Origin: Kitasatospora gansuensis
GTDB taxonomy: Bacteria > Actinomycetota > Actinomycetes > Streptomycetales > Streptomycetaceae
Direction of reading: 5' to 3'
DNA: 64,000 nt
Assembly: GCF_014203705.1 (NCBI RefSeq)
Contig: NZ_JACHJR010000001.1
Span: 1,488,001-1,552,000 of the forward strand
In this document: piece by piece, positions 1-8,657 of the stretch
How the letters are laid out: each line of letters starts with the position of its first letter
Position numbering within the stretch: the stretch's first letter is position 1
Translations under genes and position numbers: made by a program
The notes under the pieces: model-generated
What the model was told of the DNA's origin: nothing
The model's input: the letters and a program-made list of their open reading frames with translations, nothing else
Databases searched by the model: none

Positions 1-674
1 GCCAGGCGCAGGCTCTTCAGGACCGGGTTGGCGGCCGCTGTGGCATCGCGGACGACCAAGACCTCACGGAAGGCGCCCTGGTCGGTGACGGTGGCCTTCA
101 GGTCCACACCAGGCAGCACGCTCTCATAACTGGCATTGTCGCCGGACACCGTGGGTGCGGGCAGCCTGAACGGGAACGTAAGAGCGAGGCTGCGGCCCTG
201 AGAGTCCGTGAAGGTGGCGAGCGGGCCAGTCCCTCCACCGGAGAGCACCACACCGGACGGGGTGGCCTTCGGCGCGTAGGTGCCGTCGGGGTTCTTGGCA
301 AGGGTGGCGTCGACCGGGGTCCAGGTGCCGTTCTTCTTGACCCGGGCGGGCTGCTGATGGTCAGTGCGGGTCAGCGTCCCATCGGGGTTGGCGACGGTGA
401 GGCTGATCGGAGTGGTCAGCTCATCGACCGTCACCGACTTCCCGGTGCTCTTCGCCTTCGCCCTGGCGACCTGCACCGGCCCGCCCCCCGCCGATGCGAG
501 CTCCGTGGCGGTACTGGCCGGGGGTGTCGTGTTGCCAGGCGGGACCGCCCATGGGCGGTCGTCCGCGAACGCCTGCCCTCCGAGTCCAGTGAGAGTGGCG
601 GTCACTGCTGCTATGAGTGCGACAGCACGATGGCGCGACCGCCGCGAGGGCGGCCGATAGTCTTTGTGATACAT
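1..674 (-). CDS. Secreted large wall/RHS-associated protein, N-terminal part (3' end outside window)
   Basis: Reading the minus strand from the ATG at 674 gives an uninterrupted frame to the window edge, about 224 residues. It starts MYHKDYRPPSRRSRHR, then has a hydrophobic stretch and an A-F-A signal-peptidase-like site near residue 37, so it is probably exported. AAGGA lies about 8 bases upstream of the ATG. The mature part is Thr/Ala/Gly/Pro-rich and has the extracellular beta-rich look (repeated NPDGT-type turns) of the giant streptomycete proteins carrying DNRLRE or LamG-like domains beside RHS genes. That family assignment is inferred from this N-terminus and the neighbouring RHS gene. 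No diagnostic domain lies inside the window. It is transcribed divergently from the RHS toxin gene, with 296 bases between the two starts. Confidence 0.7.
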   Translation of the reverse strand, partial: MYHKDYRPPSRRSRHRAVALIAAVTATLTGLGGQAFADDRPWAVPPGNTTPPASTATELASAGGGPVQVARAKAKSTGKSVTVDELTTPISLTVANPDGTLTRTDHQQPARVKKNGTWTPVDATLAKNPDGTYAPKATPSGVVLSGGGTGPLATFTDSQGRSLALTFPFRLPAPTVSGDNASYESVLPGVDLKATVTDQGAFREVLVVRDATAAANPVLKSLRL

Positions 675-970
675 CGTCAGATTCCTTAATATTGCAAAAC
701 TTTGGCCAAACATGGCGCGACCGCTAGCGCTGGCGTAACTGCCTGCCCCCGAGATTCGCCCCATTTCGTCCATCGTGATCGACTCCGCCTCATTTAGCAG
801 TGACACTCCGTCATCAATGAGGCCCAGTAGTCATTTCTGATGACCGAGGAAGGCTATTGCGCCCCCTTGTGTGCTGGCAATAGCGTTCCGCAGCCAGGCA
901 TCTTCCCTGGTCAGGGACATAACGGACCATCAGTAGGCTCCGTAAATTGATTGACGGGAGAACGCGCGTC
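675..970. promoter_or_regulatory. Divergent intergenic region between the two large secreted-protein genes
   Basis: This stretch is clearly more AT-rich than the flanking genes and must hold the promoters for both the minus-strand gene ending upstream at 674 and the RHS gene. A perfect 10-base palindrome TTTGGCCAAA lies at 701-710, next to the AT-rich run before the minus-strand start. No convincing -35/-10 pair could be fixed by eye, and no gene was recognised. Confidence 0.4.
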
Positions 971-3900
971 GTGCACGCACGCTCGATAGGTTTGAGGGGC
1001 GCGCGTGGTCGCGCCAGATTCAGAGGGGGAACCCTCTTCACAGCGGTCCTGACAGCGATGTCTCTGATGGTGCCGATAGCGAGCGCCGAGACCCTCGTGG
1101 GGCCGTATAAGTACACGGACAAGTTGTGGGCGGCGGATCCGCTGCCGGACTTGCCGAAGGTCCAGGGCCACAACGCCGATGGCAGCGGCAAGGCACTCGA
1201 CTCATCGGTTCCGGTGGGTGCCCGTGAGCTCCGCTCCCACAAGGTCGAAGCAGCCAAGTGGCCTGCTGCCTCGACACGTACCGTCAAACCCGGTGTCGCG
1301 CAGGCGTCTTCGGGCCCGGTAACCGTTGCCCCGGCTACTGCTGACGCGCGGACGAAGGCTGCGGCCGGTGGATCGCCCCAGGGCGACCCGTCCTCGGTAA
1401 AGGTCGAGACGGTCGATCACGCGAAAGCTCAGGCCGCGAACGTGGACGGTCTGTTGGTCGGGCTGACGCAGCAGGACGGCCAAGACCCGGGTGCTGTAGC
1501 GGTGTCCATCGACTACGGCTCGTTTGCGCAGGCTTACGGCGGCGGGTGGGCCTCCCGCCTGCACCTGGTGCAGATGCCGGCGTGCGCGCTGACGACGCCC
1601 GAGGTCGCGTCGTGCCGCACCCGGCAGCCGCTGGAGACGGTCAACGACCCGGTGACGCACAAGCTCAGTGCCACGGTTCAGCTGCCCTCGCGGACTGGAC
1701 TGAGCACTGGTGACGCTGAGGCGTCGTCGATGTGGCTGGATGCGGTGGCATCCTCCGGCACGGCCGTTGCGGCTGTGTCCGGAACCGGCGGCTCACAAGG
1801 CAGTTACACCGCCACGTCACTGTCGGGGTCGGGTTCGTGGGGCTCCAGCCAGGGCGCCTTCACGTACGGCTACCCGATCAGCGTCCCGCCCGCTCTTGGT
1901 GGAAGCGCACCGTCGGTGGGCCTGTCGTACAACTCGCAGTCGGTGGACGGCAAGACCTCGGCACGCAACTCGCAGGCGTCATGGATCGGTGACGGCTGGG
2001 ACTACTCGCCCGGCTTTGTCGAGCGGACCTACAAGTCCTGTGCCAACAGCGGCATCGCCAACTCGGGCGACGAGTGCTGGGCCGGCTGGAACGCCACGCT
2101 CTCGCTCGGCTCCGCATCCGGACAGCTCGTTCGCGACGCAAACGGCGTCTACCACCTGCAGAACGACAACGGCACCAAGGTCGAGTTGCTGACCGGTGCC
2201 GCGAACGGCATGTGGAACGGCGAGTACTTCAAGGTCACCACGACTGATGGCACAGCCTATTATCTCGGCCTCAACCACGCGCCGGGCACCGCCTCCGACG
2301 CTGCCACCAACAGCGCCTGGGCCGTGCCGGTCTATCACCCCAACCCCGGCGACCCGTGCTACAGCTCCGCCACGGGCAAGAACTCCCAGTGCGCCGCGCA
2401 GCCCGGCTACCGGTTCAACCTCGACTTCGTCGTGGACCCGAACGGCAACGTCCAGCGCTATGACTGGGCAAACGAGACCAACTACTACAACCTCGGCTAC
2501 GGCCAGGTCGCCCAGTCCGGTGGTGGTGGCACGCTGACGCCGTACACCCGCGGTGGGTATCTCACCCAGATCTCCTACGGTTACAAGCTCGCAGATGCGA
2601 AGGCCAGCCGGGAACCGTCGGCGCAGGTCGTCTTCACCCCAGGTCAGCGGTGCACCACCTCCGATACCGTCTGCCAGTACCCCAACCTGTCAGCCTCGAC
2701 GGCGACGAACTGGCCCGACGCCCCCTATAACCTCAACTGCTCCTCCGGCATGGCCACTTCCGGCACCGGAAGCAACGTCTGCCAGGTCGGGTCGCCGACG
2801 TTCTGGTCCACCTACCGGCTGAAGTCCATCACCACGAAGGTGAAGGTGGGCAGCGCCTGGCAGGACGTGGACTTGTATGCGCTGACGCACCTGTTCTCGG
2901 ACGCCGGCGGCACGATGGACCCGGTCACCGGCAAGACGGTCGACCCCGCCAATGCCGGGATGCTCCAGTCGGTGATGTGGCTGTCCAAGATCCAGCACAC
3001 CGGCCTGGACACCAGCGCCGGCGGCGGTACGGCCCCGCCGCTGGACCCGGTGACCTTTACCGGCATCGAGATGAACAACCGCGTCGACGGCCTCACCCCG
3101 GCAGCCCCGCCGCTGTACCGTCCTCGGATCTCCAGCATCCAAACGGAGACTGGCGAGTCCATCGTGGTCAAGTACCGCGACCCGGAATGCTCCAGGGTGA
3201 ACGGCATCATGCCCGCCTCGGCCGACAGCAACACCAAGGCGTGCTATCCCGTCTACTGGACCACTCCTGGGGCAGCAGCCCCGATCGCCGACTGGTTCCA
3301 CAAGACCCTCGTCGAGCAGGTCACGGACAACGACCTCACCAAGGCCGCCTCTCCCGCGAAGGTCACCAAGTACATCTACTTCGACGGCGCGGCCTGGCAC
3401 CGGGACGACTCCGAGTTCACCGACGACAAGTACCGTACCTGGAACGACTTCCGCGGGTTCCGCACCATCACCACCGTCACAGGTGCCGCACCCGACCCGA
3501 TCACCAAGACCGTCACTTCCTACTTGCAGGGTATGGACGGCGACTACAAGGCCGACAAGACCCAACGCAGCGTCAGCCGTGCCAACTCCCTTGGTGAGCA
3601 GACAGTCGACAGCAACTGGCTGGCCGGCATGACCCAGGAATCCGACGCCTACACGCAGGCCGGCGGCACCATTACCGGCAAGGCTCTCGCCTCGGCACCA
3701 GTTGTCACCGACGCCGGCACCGGCGCCGTTAGCCAGGCACGCACGGCTTGGACATCACAGACACCGGCTCCGGCGCCGGACACGCTGTCGACACTCCCGC
3801 CGCTGACGGCTCGTCGCGTCGTCTCCGCATCCCAGCGCTCTCTAGGCCTGCTCGCAAGCGGAGCGTGGCGCACCACCCGGACCGACACCAGCTACGACAG

Positions 3901-6900
3901 TCTGGGGCGGCCCGAGAAGGTCGATGACAAGGGTGACATCGACGTTGCCGCGCAGGAGAACTGCACCACAATCTCCTACGTCAACGCGCCCGCAGCGAAC
4001 CCGATGATGCTGACTCTCCCCAAGGAGAGTGTCACCGTCACCGGGCCCTGCACCACCGCGCCGGGCAACACCACGACCATCGCCCACAAGCGGTTCTTCT
4101 ACGACGGCGACGGAACCGTCACCAACCCCGGCACCTTGGGAACCCTCGGAGCCAACACCACCAGCCTCGGCCTGCCGACCGCCGCCCAAACCGTCACCTC
4201 GTACGACGGCTCGGGCAGCCCGGTCTTCCAGACCACCGGCGCTATCACCTACGACTCCTATGGTCGCGTGACCAAGTCCCGCGACGCCGCCGGATCTGCC
4301 ACCACAGCCACATACACACCCGCGACCACGACCCTGCCAACCCAGGTCGCCACCACCAATCCGCTCGGCTGGAATGCCAGCAGCACCATCGCCCCGGCAC
4401 GCAGCCTGGTCACCCGCGCTGTCGACGCCAACGGCAAGATCACCGACTCCACCTACGACAGCCTCGGTCGACGCACCCAGATCTGGCTTCCCGGCCGCGA
4501 CAGGGCCGCCTACCCTCTGAGCCCGGACCGCAAGTTCACGTACGCGATCCACGGTGCCGGCACCAACCCCGATCCGTCCGCCGTCATCAGCCAGACCCTG
4601 CGCGAGGACCAGTCCTACAGCACCGCCGTCGACATCTACGACGGATTCCTGGCCAAGCGCCAGAGTCAGACGACCACGGCCAACAACTCGGCCGGGCGTC
4701 TGATCTCCTCCGCCCGCTACGACTCGCACGGCTGGGCCGTCTCATCGACCGCACCGTACGTGGACACCACCACCGAGCCGGGCAGCACCCTGTTCGTCGA
4801 GGTCGAGAACACCCTGCCCTCGCAGACCCTCACCACCTACGACGGCCAGGGCCGACCCACCGTCAGCACGCTTGCCAGCAAGGCCAGCACGCTCTGGCAG
4901 TCCTCCACCGCCTACCCCGGTGTCGACCGCACCGACAGCACGCCACCCTCCGGTGGCATCCCCGCCACCGCCTACCGCGACGGGCGCGGCCGGACCACCT
5001 CGACGATCGCGCACGGCGGCACCGGCATCGGTGACGTCACCACCACCTACACCTACAACCTCGCCGGACAGGTCGCCACAGTCGCCGACACCGTCGGCAA
5101 CACCTGGATTTACACCTACGACCTGCTCGGCCGCAAGAGCTCCCAGACCGACCCCGACACCGGCAACTCCACCATCACCTATGACAGCCTCGGCCGGGTC
5201 GCCACCGCCACTGATGCTCGCACCCGCACCATCTCCAACTCTTACGACATCCTCAGCCGCCGCATCGCCACCTTTGAGGGCGCCGACACCACCGACGTCA
5301 CCAAGCAACTGACCAGCTACACCTACGACACCCTGCAAAAGGGCTACCCCACCTCCAGCACCCGCTACGCCGGGGGCTCCGGCGCAGGTAGCAGCGCCTA
5401 TGTGCAGGAGGTCACCGGCTACAACACTGCTTACCAGGCCACCGGCACCAAGGTCACCATCCCTGCTAAGGAAACCAAGCTCGCCGGCACCTACACCCTT
5501 GGAGCTGTCTACAGCACCAACATCGGCCGGCTCGCCCAGAGCATCTACAACGCCGACGGCGGACTAGCCGCAGAGACGGTCGGCTATGGCTACAACCTGC
5601 AGAACGGTCTCGTCAGTTCCGGATCGAACCTGTCGCGTTACCTGGCCATCGCCAGCTACAGCCCGCTCGGTCAGATCCTGCAGTCCACCTACGGCAATGC
5701 AGGCACCCAGTTCCGCACCGCACAGACCTACGACGACGCGACCGGCCGCCTGAACACCAACCGCGTCAGTCTCCAGACCACTGCCAACTTCCCCGTATCA
5801 GACAGCACTTACGGTTACGACCCGGCGGGCAACCTCACCACCGCCAGTGACACCCAGTCCGCAGGCGGCGTCAGCCTCGCTACCGACACCCAGTGCTTCG
5901 GCTACGACGGCCTCGACCGCCTGACCACTGCCTGGACCGACACCAAGGGCATCACCGCTCCCACCGCCGGCCAACTCGCCAAGTGCACCAGCACCACGCC
6001 TGCACCCGCCACCATCGGTGGACCCGCCCCCTACTGGCAAACCTGGCAGTACAACCTCCTCGGCGATCGCACCCAGCACGTCAAGCGCGACGTCACCGGC
6101 AACACCGCCAAGGACATCACCCAGACCAGCACCTACCCAGGTGCCGGAACCACCAGGGCCAATCAGCCCAACACCGCAACCGCCATCACGACCACCAGCC
6201 CTGCTGGCACCACCACACTCACCCCCCACTACGACCCGGCCGGCAATACCAAGGACCGCGCCAACACCGGCGCCACCGTCACTAACCAGACCTTCACCTA
6301 CAACGCCGAAGGCCGCACCGAAGCCGTCACTACCAAGACCGGCACCGGCGCTGACCAGAACACCAGCTACCTCTACGACGCCAGCGGCGCTCTGCTCGTC
6401 CAAGACGGACCGGCCGCCAAGGTGCTCTACCTCTTCGGCGGAGCCGAACAACTCACCCTCAACAAGTCCACCGACACCATCAGCGGCCTGCGTTACTACC
6501 AAAGCCCGGACGGCACCACCATCGTCCGCTCCAGCAACGGCACCGTCACCTATCAACCCACCAATCCCCAGCACACCGCCCAACTCCAAGTCGACGCCAC
6601 CAGCCTCACCGTCACCCGGCGCGCCTACGACCCCTACGGCAGCCCCCGCGGCACCACACCGTCCGCCTGGGCCGACAACCGCGGCTATCTCGGCCAACCC
6701 ACCGACACCACCACCGGCCTCAACCTCCTCGGCGCCCGCAACTACGACCCAGCAATCGGCCGCTTCCTCACAGCCGACCCCCTCTTCCAGCCCAGCGACC
6801 CCAACCAAATGGGTGGCTACACCTACGCCTCCAACAACCCCACCACCAGCAGCGACTCCACCGGACTCAAAACCGCAGCCCCCTACGCCGACGGCGGTAG

Positions 6901-7900
6901 CGCCCCAAATCCTTCTCCCGGACTCACCCCGACCCCAACGATCGGAACCCAATCCGCTTCCACCGCAACCCCGACATGGAGCACAGGAGAATCTCCCTGC
7001 AAGCCCGAAGATTTTGGCACTTCTAATTGCGGGAAATATCCGATTGATCACTACGCTATCGCCAAGTCGGCACTGGTGGCCGCATCCATAGGAGGTGGTC
7101 TAGCATGCATCGTATATTGCACCGCAGCTGGCATCGCTGCTACCGCTGCCGACGTCGCACTAGGAGTAGCAGACGTTGATGCCGGAGGCAGCTTGCTCCT
7201 CGGTGTTCGATATGTGATCGGCTCGGTCGCAGCAGCTGGAAAGTTTATTGAATCCCTCATTGCCAATGCCCCCAAGGGCGCAGAAGCAGCAGACGGGGTC
7301 GCCGCAGGGGTGGCGAAATCTGCAGAGGGGGCTGCGGCAGGCAAGGCCGCAGATGGAGCCGCCGCAGGGGTAGCGAAACCTGCCGAACCAGCAACAACCC
7401 CCGCAACACCAGCCGCCCCTGCCGTTCCAATAGCAGAAGCTTTCGAAGGGCGGCCATGGATTCCAGGAAGCACTGCGAATACTCTTCGGGGCGATCCGTA
7501 TATCATGGCAGAGACGAGAGAGCTGAGCAGGGCAGTTAATCCAGAGGGAGGAAAGCGCAATTGCGGACTCTGTGCCATCGCTACCGATGCCAGGTTGTCC
7601 GGAAGTCCCTCATCCGTTCCGGGAGCCCCGGCTCCCTTGACCAGGGATCAAATAGAAGCCCTAACTGGTCATACATTCATACGGCCAGGGAGTAGCGGCA
7701 GGCTGTCAGACCTCGTGCAAGAGGTCATCAGCTGGGGGCCCGGCGGGCAGGGCCTAGTTGGGGGCTGGCCAACCAGGGGAGTTGGGCATATGTTCAACGT
7801 AGTAAACATTGATGGAGTGGCGGTTTTTATTGACGGACAAAAGGGACTCTCTACCCATGTACCATCTTGGAGAGAATACTGGGTCGCAAGGACAAGGTAG
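971..7900 (+). CDS. Secreted RHS/YD-repeat polymorphic toxin with papain-fold (glutamine deamidase-like) tip
   Basis: The product is about 2309 aa. I prefer the GTG at 971 (GGGAG ends 10 bases upstream) over an in-frame TTG at 947 without a good RBS. A basic N-terminus, hydrophobic segment and A-S-A site form a signal peptide. A long SpvB/Tc-like beta-rich region follows, then many YD repeats (TYDSLGRRT, TYDGQGRPT, TYDLLGRKS). The RHS-associated core is near residues 1885-1965 (GRFLTADPL). Hydrophobic pretoxin segments lie around 2030-2095, with Ala/Lys-rich direct repeats near 2100-2150. The last ~150 residues carry NCGLC (C2198/C2201), GHMFNVV (H2273) and FIDGQ (D2288). This is the Cys-His-Asp pattern of papain-fold toxins (Tox-PL, PF15644-like) that deamidate glutamines. 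The coding sequence becomes AT-richer from about 6.9 kb, as expected for an exchangeable toxin tip. The next gene is the likely immunity gene. Target and delivery route are unknown. Confidence 0.88.
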   Translation: MHARSIGLRGARGRARFRGGTLFTAVLTAMSLMVPIASAETLVGPYKYTDKLWAADPLPDLPKVQGHNADGSGKALDSSVPVGARELRSHKVEAAKWPAASTRTVKPGVAQASSGPVTVAPATADARTKAAAGGSPQGDPSSVKVETVDHAKAQAANVDGLLVGLTQQDGQDPGAVAVSIDYGSFAQAYGGGWASRLHLVQMPACALTTPEVASCRTRQPLETVNDPVTHKLSATVQLPSRTGLSTGDAEASSMWLDAVASSGTAVAAVSGTGGSQGSYTATSLSGSGSWGSSQGAFTYGYPISVPPALGGSAPSVGLSYNSQSVDGKTSARNSQASWIGDGWDYSPGFVERTYKSCANSGIANSGDECWAGWNATLSLGSASGQLVRDANGVYHLQNDNGTKVELLTGAANGMWNGEYFKVTTTDGTAYYLGLNHAPGTASDAATNSAWAVPVYHPNPGDPCYSSATGKNSQCAAQPGYRFNLDFVVDPNGNVQRYDWANETNYYNLGYGQVAQSGGGGTLTPYTRGGYLTQISYGYKLADAKASREPSAQVVFTPGQRCTTSDTVCQYPNLSASTATNWPDAPYNLNCSSGMATSGTGSNVCQVGSPTFWSTYRLKSITTKVKVGSAWQDVDLYALTHLFSDAGGTMDPVTGKTVDPANAGMLQSVMWLSKIQHTGLDTSAGGGTAPPLDPVTFTGIEMNNRVDGLTPAAPPLYRPRISSIQTETGESIVVKYRDPECSRVNGIMPASADSNTKACYPVYWTTPGAAAPIADWFHKTLVEQVTDNDLTKAASPAKVTKYIYFDGAAWHRDDSEFTDDKYRTWNDFRGFRTITTVTGAAPDPITKTVTSYLQGMDGDYKADKTQRSVSRANSLGEQTVDSNWLAGMTQESDAYTQAGGTITGKALASAPVVTDAGTGAVSQARTAWTSQTPAPAPDTLSTLPPLTARRVVSASQRSLGLLASGAWRTTRTDTSYDSLGRPEKVDDKGDIDVAAQENCTTISYVNAPAANPMMLTLPKESVTVTGPCTTAPGNTTTIAHKRFFYDGDGTVTNPGTLGTLGANTTSLGLPTAAQTVTSYDGSGSPVFQTTGAITYDSYGRVTKSRDAAGSATTATYTPATTTLPTQVATTNPLGWNASSTIAPARSLVTRAVDANGKITDSTYDSLGRRTQIWLPGRDRAAYPLSPDRKFTYAIHGAGTNPDPSAVISQTLREDQSYSTAVDIYDGFLAKRQSQTTTANNSAGRLISSARYDSHGWAVSSTAPYVDTTTEPGSTLFVEVENTLPSQTLTTYDGQGRPTVSTLASKASTLWQSSTAYPGVDRTDSTPPSGGIPATAYRDGRGRTTSTIAHGGTGIGDVTTTYTYNLAGQVATVADTVGNTWIYTYDLLGRKSSQTDPDTGNSTITYDSLGRVATATDARTRTISNSYDILSRRIATFEGADTTDVTKQLTSYTYDTLQKGYPTSSTRYAGGSGAGSSAYVQEVTGYNTAYQATGTKVTIPAKETKLAGTYTLGAVYSTNIGRLAQSIYNADGGLAAETVGYGYNLQNGLVSSGSNLSRYLAIASYSPLGQILQSTYGNAGTQFRTAQTYDDATGRLNTNRVSLQTTANFPVSDSTYGYDPAGNLTTASDTQSAGGVSLATDTQCFGYDGLDRLTTAWTDTKGITAPTAGQLAKCTSTTPAPATIGGPAPYWQTWQYNLLGDRTQHVKRDVTGNTAKDITQTSTYPGAGTTRANQPNTATAITTTSPAGTTTLTPHYDPAGNTKDRANTGATVTNQTFTYNAEGRTEAVTTKTGTGADQNTSYLYDASGALLVQDGPAAKVLYLFGGAEQLTLNKSTDTISGLRYYQSPDGTTIVRSSNGTVTYQPTNPQHTAQLQVDATSLTVTRRAYDPYGSPRGTTPSAWADNRGYLGQPTDTTTGLNLLGARNYDPAIGRFLTADPLFQPSDPNQMGGYTYASNNPTTSSDSTGLKTAAPYADGGSAPNPSPGLTPTPTIGTQSASTATPTWSTGESPCKPEDFGTSNCGKYPIDHYAIAKSALVAASIGGGLACIVYCTAAGIAATAADVALGVADVDAGGSLLLGVRYVIGSVAAAGKFIESLIANAPKGAEAADGVAAGVAKSAEGAAAGKAADGAAAGVAKPAEPATTPATPAAPAVPIAEAFEGRPWIPGSTANTLRGDPYIMAETRELSRAVNPEGGKRNCGLCAIATDARLSGSPSSVPGAPAPLTRDQIEALTGHTFIRPGSSGRLSDLVQEVISWGPGGQGLVGGWPTRGVGHMFNVVNIDGVAVFIDGQKGLSTHVPSWREYWVARTR

Positions 7901-7902
7901 CT

Positions 7903-8187
7903 ATGACTCTAGATAGATCTTCAGCTCTCCAACTGGGCGCTGAATTCCTCGCGGAAGATGTCAAAACATGGACTCACCCGTCCGAAGTGAGAATAATTCC
8001 GGAAGCGTCATTCGGCGATGCAAACCTGCTCATCATCCCGTACGACACAACAGAGTTCCTGGATCGCGGAATTAGTAGCGCAAGTCTGATGGGAAATTTG
8101 CCGATATCGGTAAATCTAGAGACGGGAGAGTGTGACTTCATCGACATGCTAGAAGTTCTCGAATATATTAATCGTGGACTTATGTGA
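7903..8187 (+). CDS. Probable immunity protein (YrhB/Imm35-like) for the upstream RHS toxin
   Basis: A 94-aa cytoplasmic protein starting at ATG 7903, two bases after the toxin stop, with AAGG five bases upstream. The frame also runs further 5' inside the toxin gene, but the ATG with RBS is the natural start. There is no signal peptide or membrane segment. The C-terminal half carries the line LMGNLPISVNLETGE, then a short helix ending in YINRGL. This resembles the 'GN.p..Vd..tG' core of the YrhB/Imm35 immunity family. Its AT-richer composition matches the toxin tip. The role as antidote is inferred from position, size and that motif; binding to the toxin is untested. Confidence 0.6.
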   Translation: MTLDRSSALQLGAEFLAEDVKTWTHPSEVRIIPEASFGDANLLIIPYDTTEFLDRGISSASLMGNLPISVNLETGECDFIDMLEVLEYINRGLM

Positions 8188-8257
8188 TCAGCCATCCAAA
8201 ATAGCAGGGTCTCGATCCTCAAAGGGATACCCCTTGCTAGCCCATAGCCTTACCCAG

Positions 8258-8293
8258 CAGAGGCCCCGCCGAAATGTCCCGGCGGGGCCTCTG
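8258..8293. terminator. Strong factor-independent-type terminator hairpin
   Basis: A perfect 14-bp inverted repeat: left arm 8258-8271 (CAGAGGCCCCGCCG), 8-nt loop, right arm 8280-8293. It lies 70 bases after the immunity gene and closes the toxin-immunity unit. There is no U-run, which is usual in streptomycetes. Confidence 0.8.
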
Positions 8294-8375
8294 TAACTCC
8301 CCGGGACGGGTCTGTAAATTTGCTCTGCCCCTTAATCGGTGGTGACGAACGGTGGCGGCCTTCATTTAGCATTGC

Positions 8376-8465
8376 ATGCGAAAGGTCAACGGGCTTGTGG
8401 GCGTGGCGCTTCCGGGATTGCCGTCGCTGGTCATCGAGGACGTGGTGAGTGAGGGCGAGGCCATC
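8376..8465 (+). pseudogene. ISL3-family transposase N-terminal relic
   Basis: The frame reads ...VALPGLPSLVIEDVV, then SEGEAI. This is the usual first ~25 residues of ISL3-type transposases (F/L-PGL-S...V.dV...). Similarity stops abruptly at 8465, before any zinc-finger or catalytic region, so only a fragment remains. No terminal inverted repeats were found. Confidence 0.5.
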
Positions 8466-8657
8466 GGGTTTGACGATCTCGACCTTGAACTCCGGCGCGA
8501 ACGAGCAGCGAGGGCGCGAGTCCAGCGTCAGCTGTCCAGGGAGAGGCCCGTGCTGTCCAGGAAGCCGGGGTGCGCGAGGCGGCGTTCTGAGCTGGTCGAT
8601 CTGGTCAGCAGGTGACCGGTCCGCCTATGCAGATGCATCGGAAGATGCGACACACGG

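Larger units (their letters stand above)
8188..8657. other. Gene-poor stretch after the toxin unit
   Basis: Apart from the terminator hairpin and a short transposase relic (8376-8465), I see no gene here. The reading frames at 8376-8667 are short, lack a good RBS, and their C-terminal halves are Arg/Ser-rich and unlike any family I recognise. Confidence 0.5.

Noticed and set aside
5798..7051. 417-codon minus-strand frame inside the RHS gene
   Set aside because: Gly/Val repeats mirror the Thr/Pro/Ala codons of the RHS repeats; no RBS or family.
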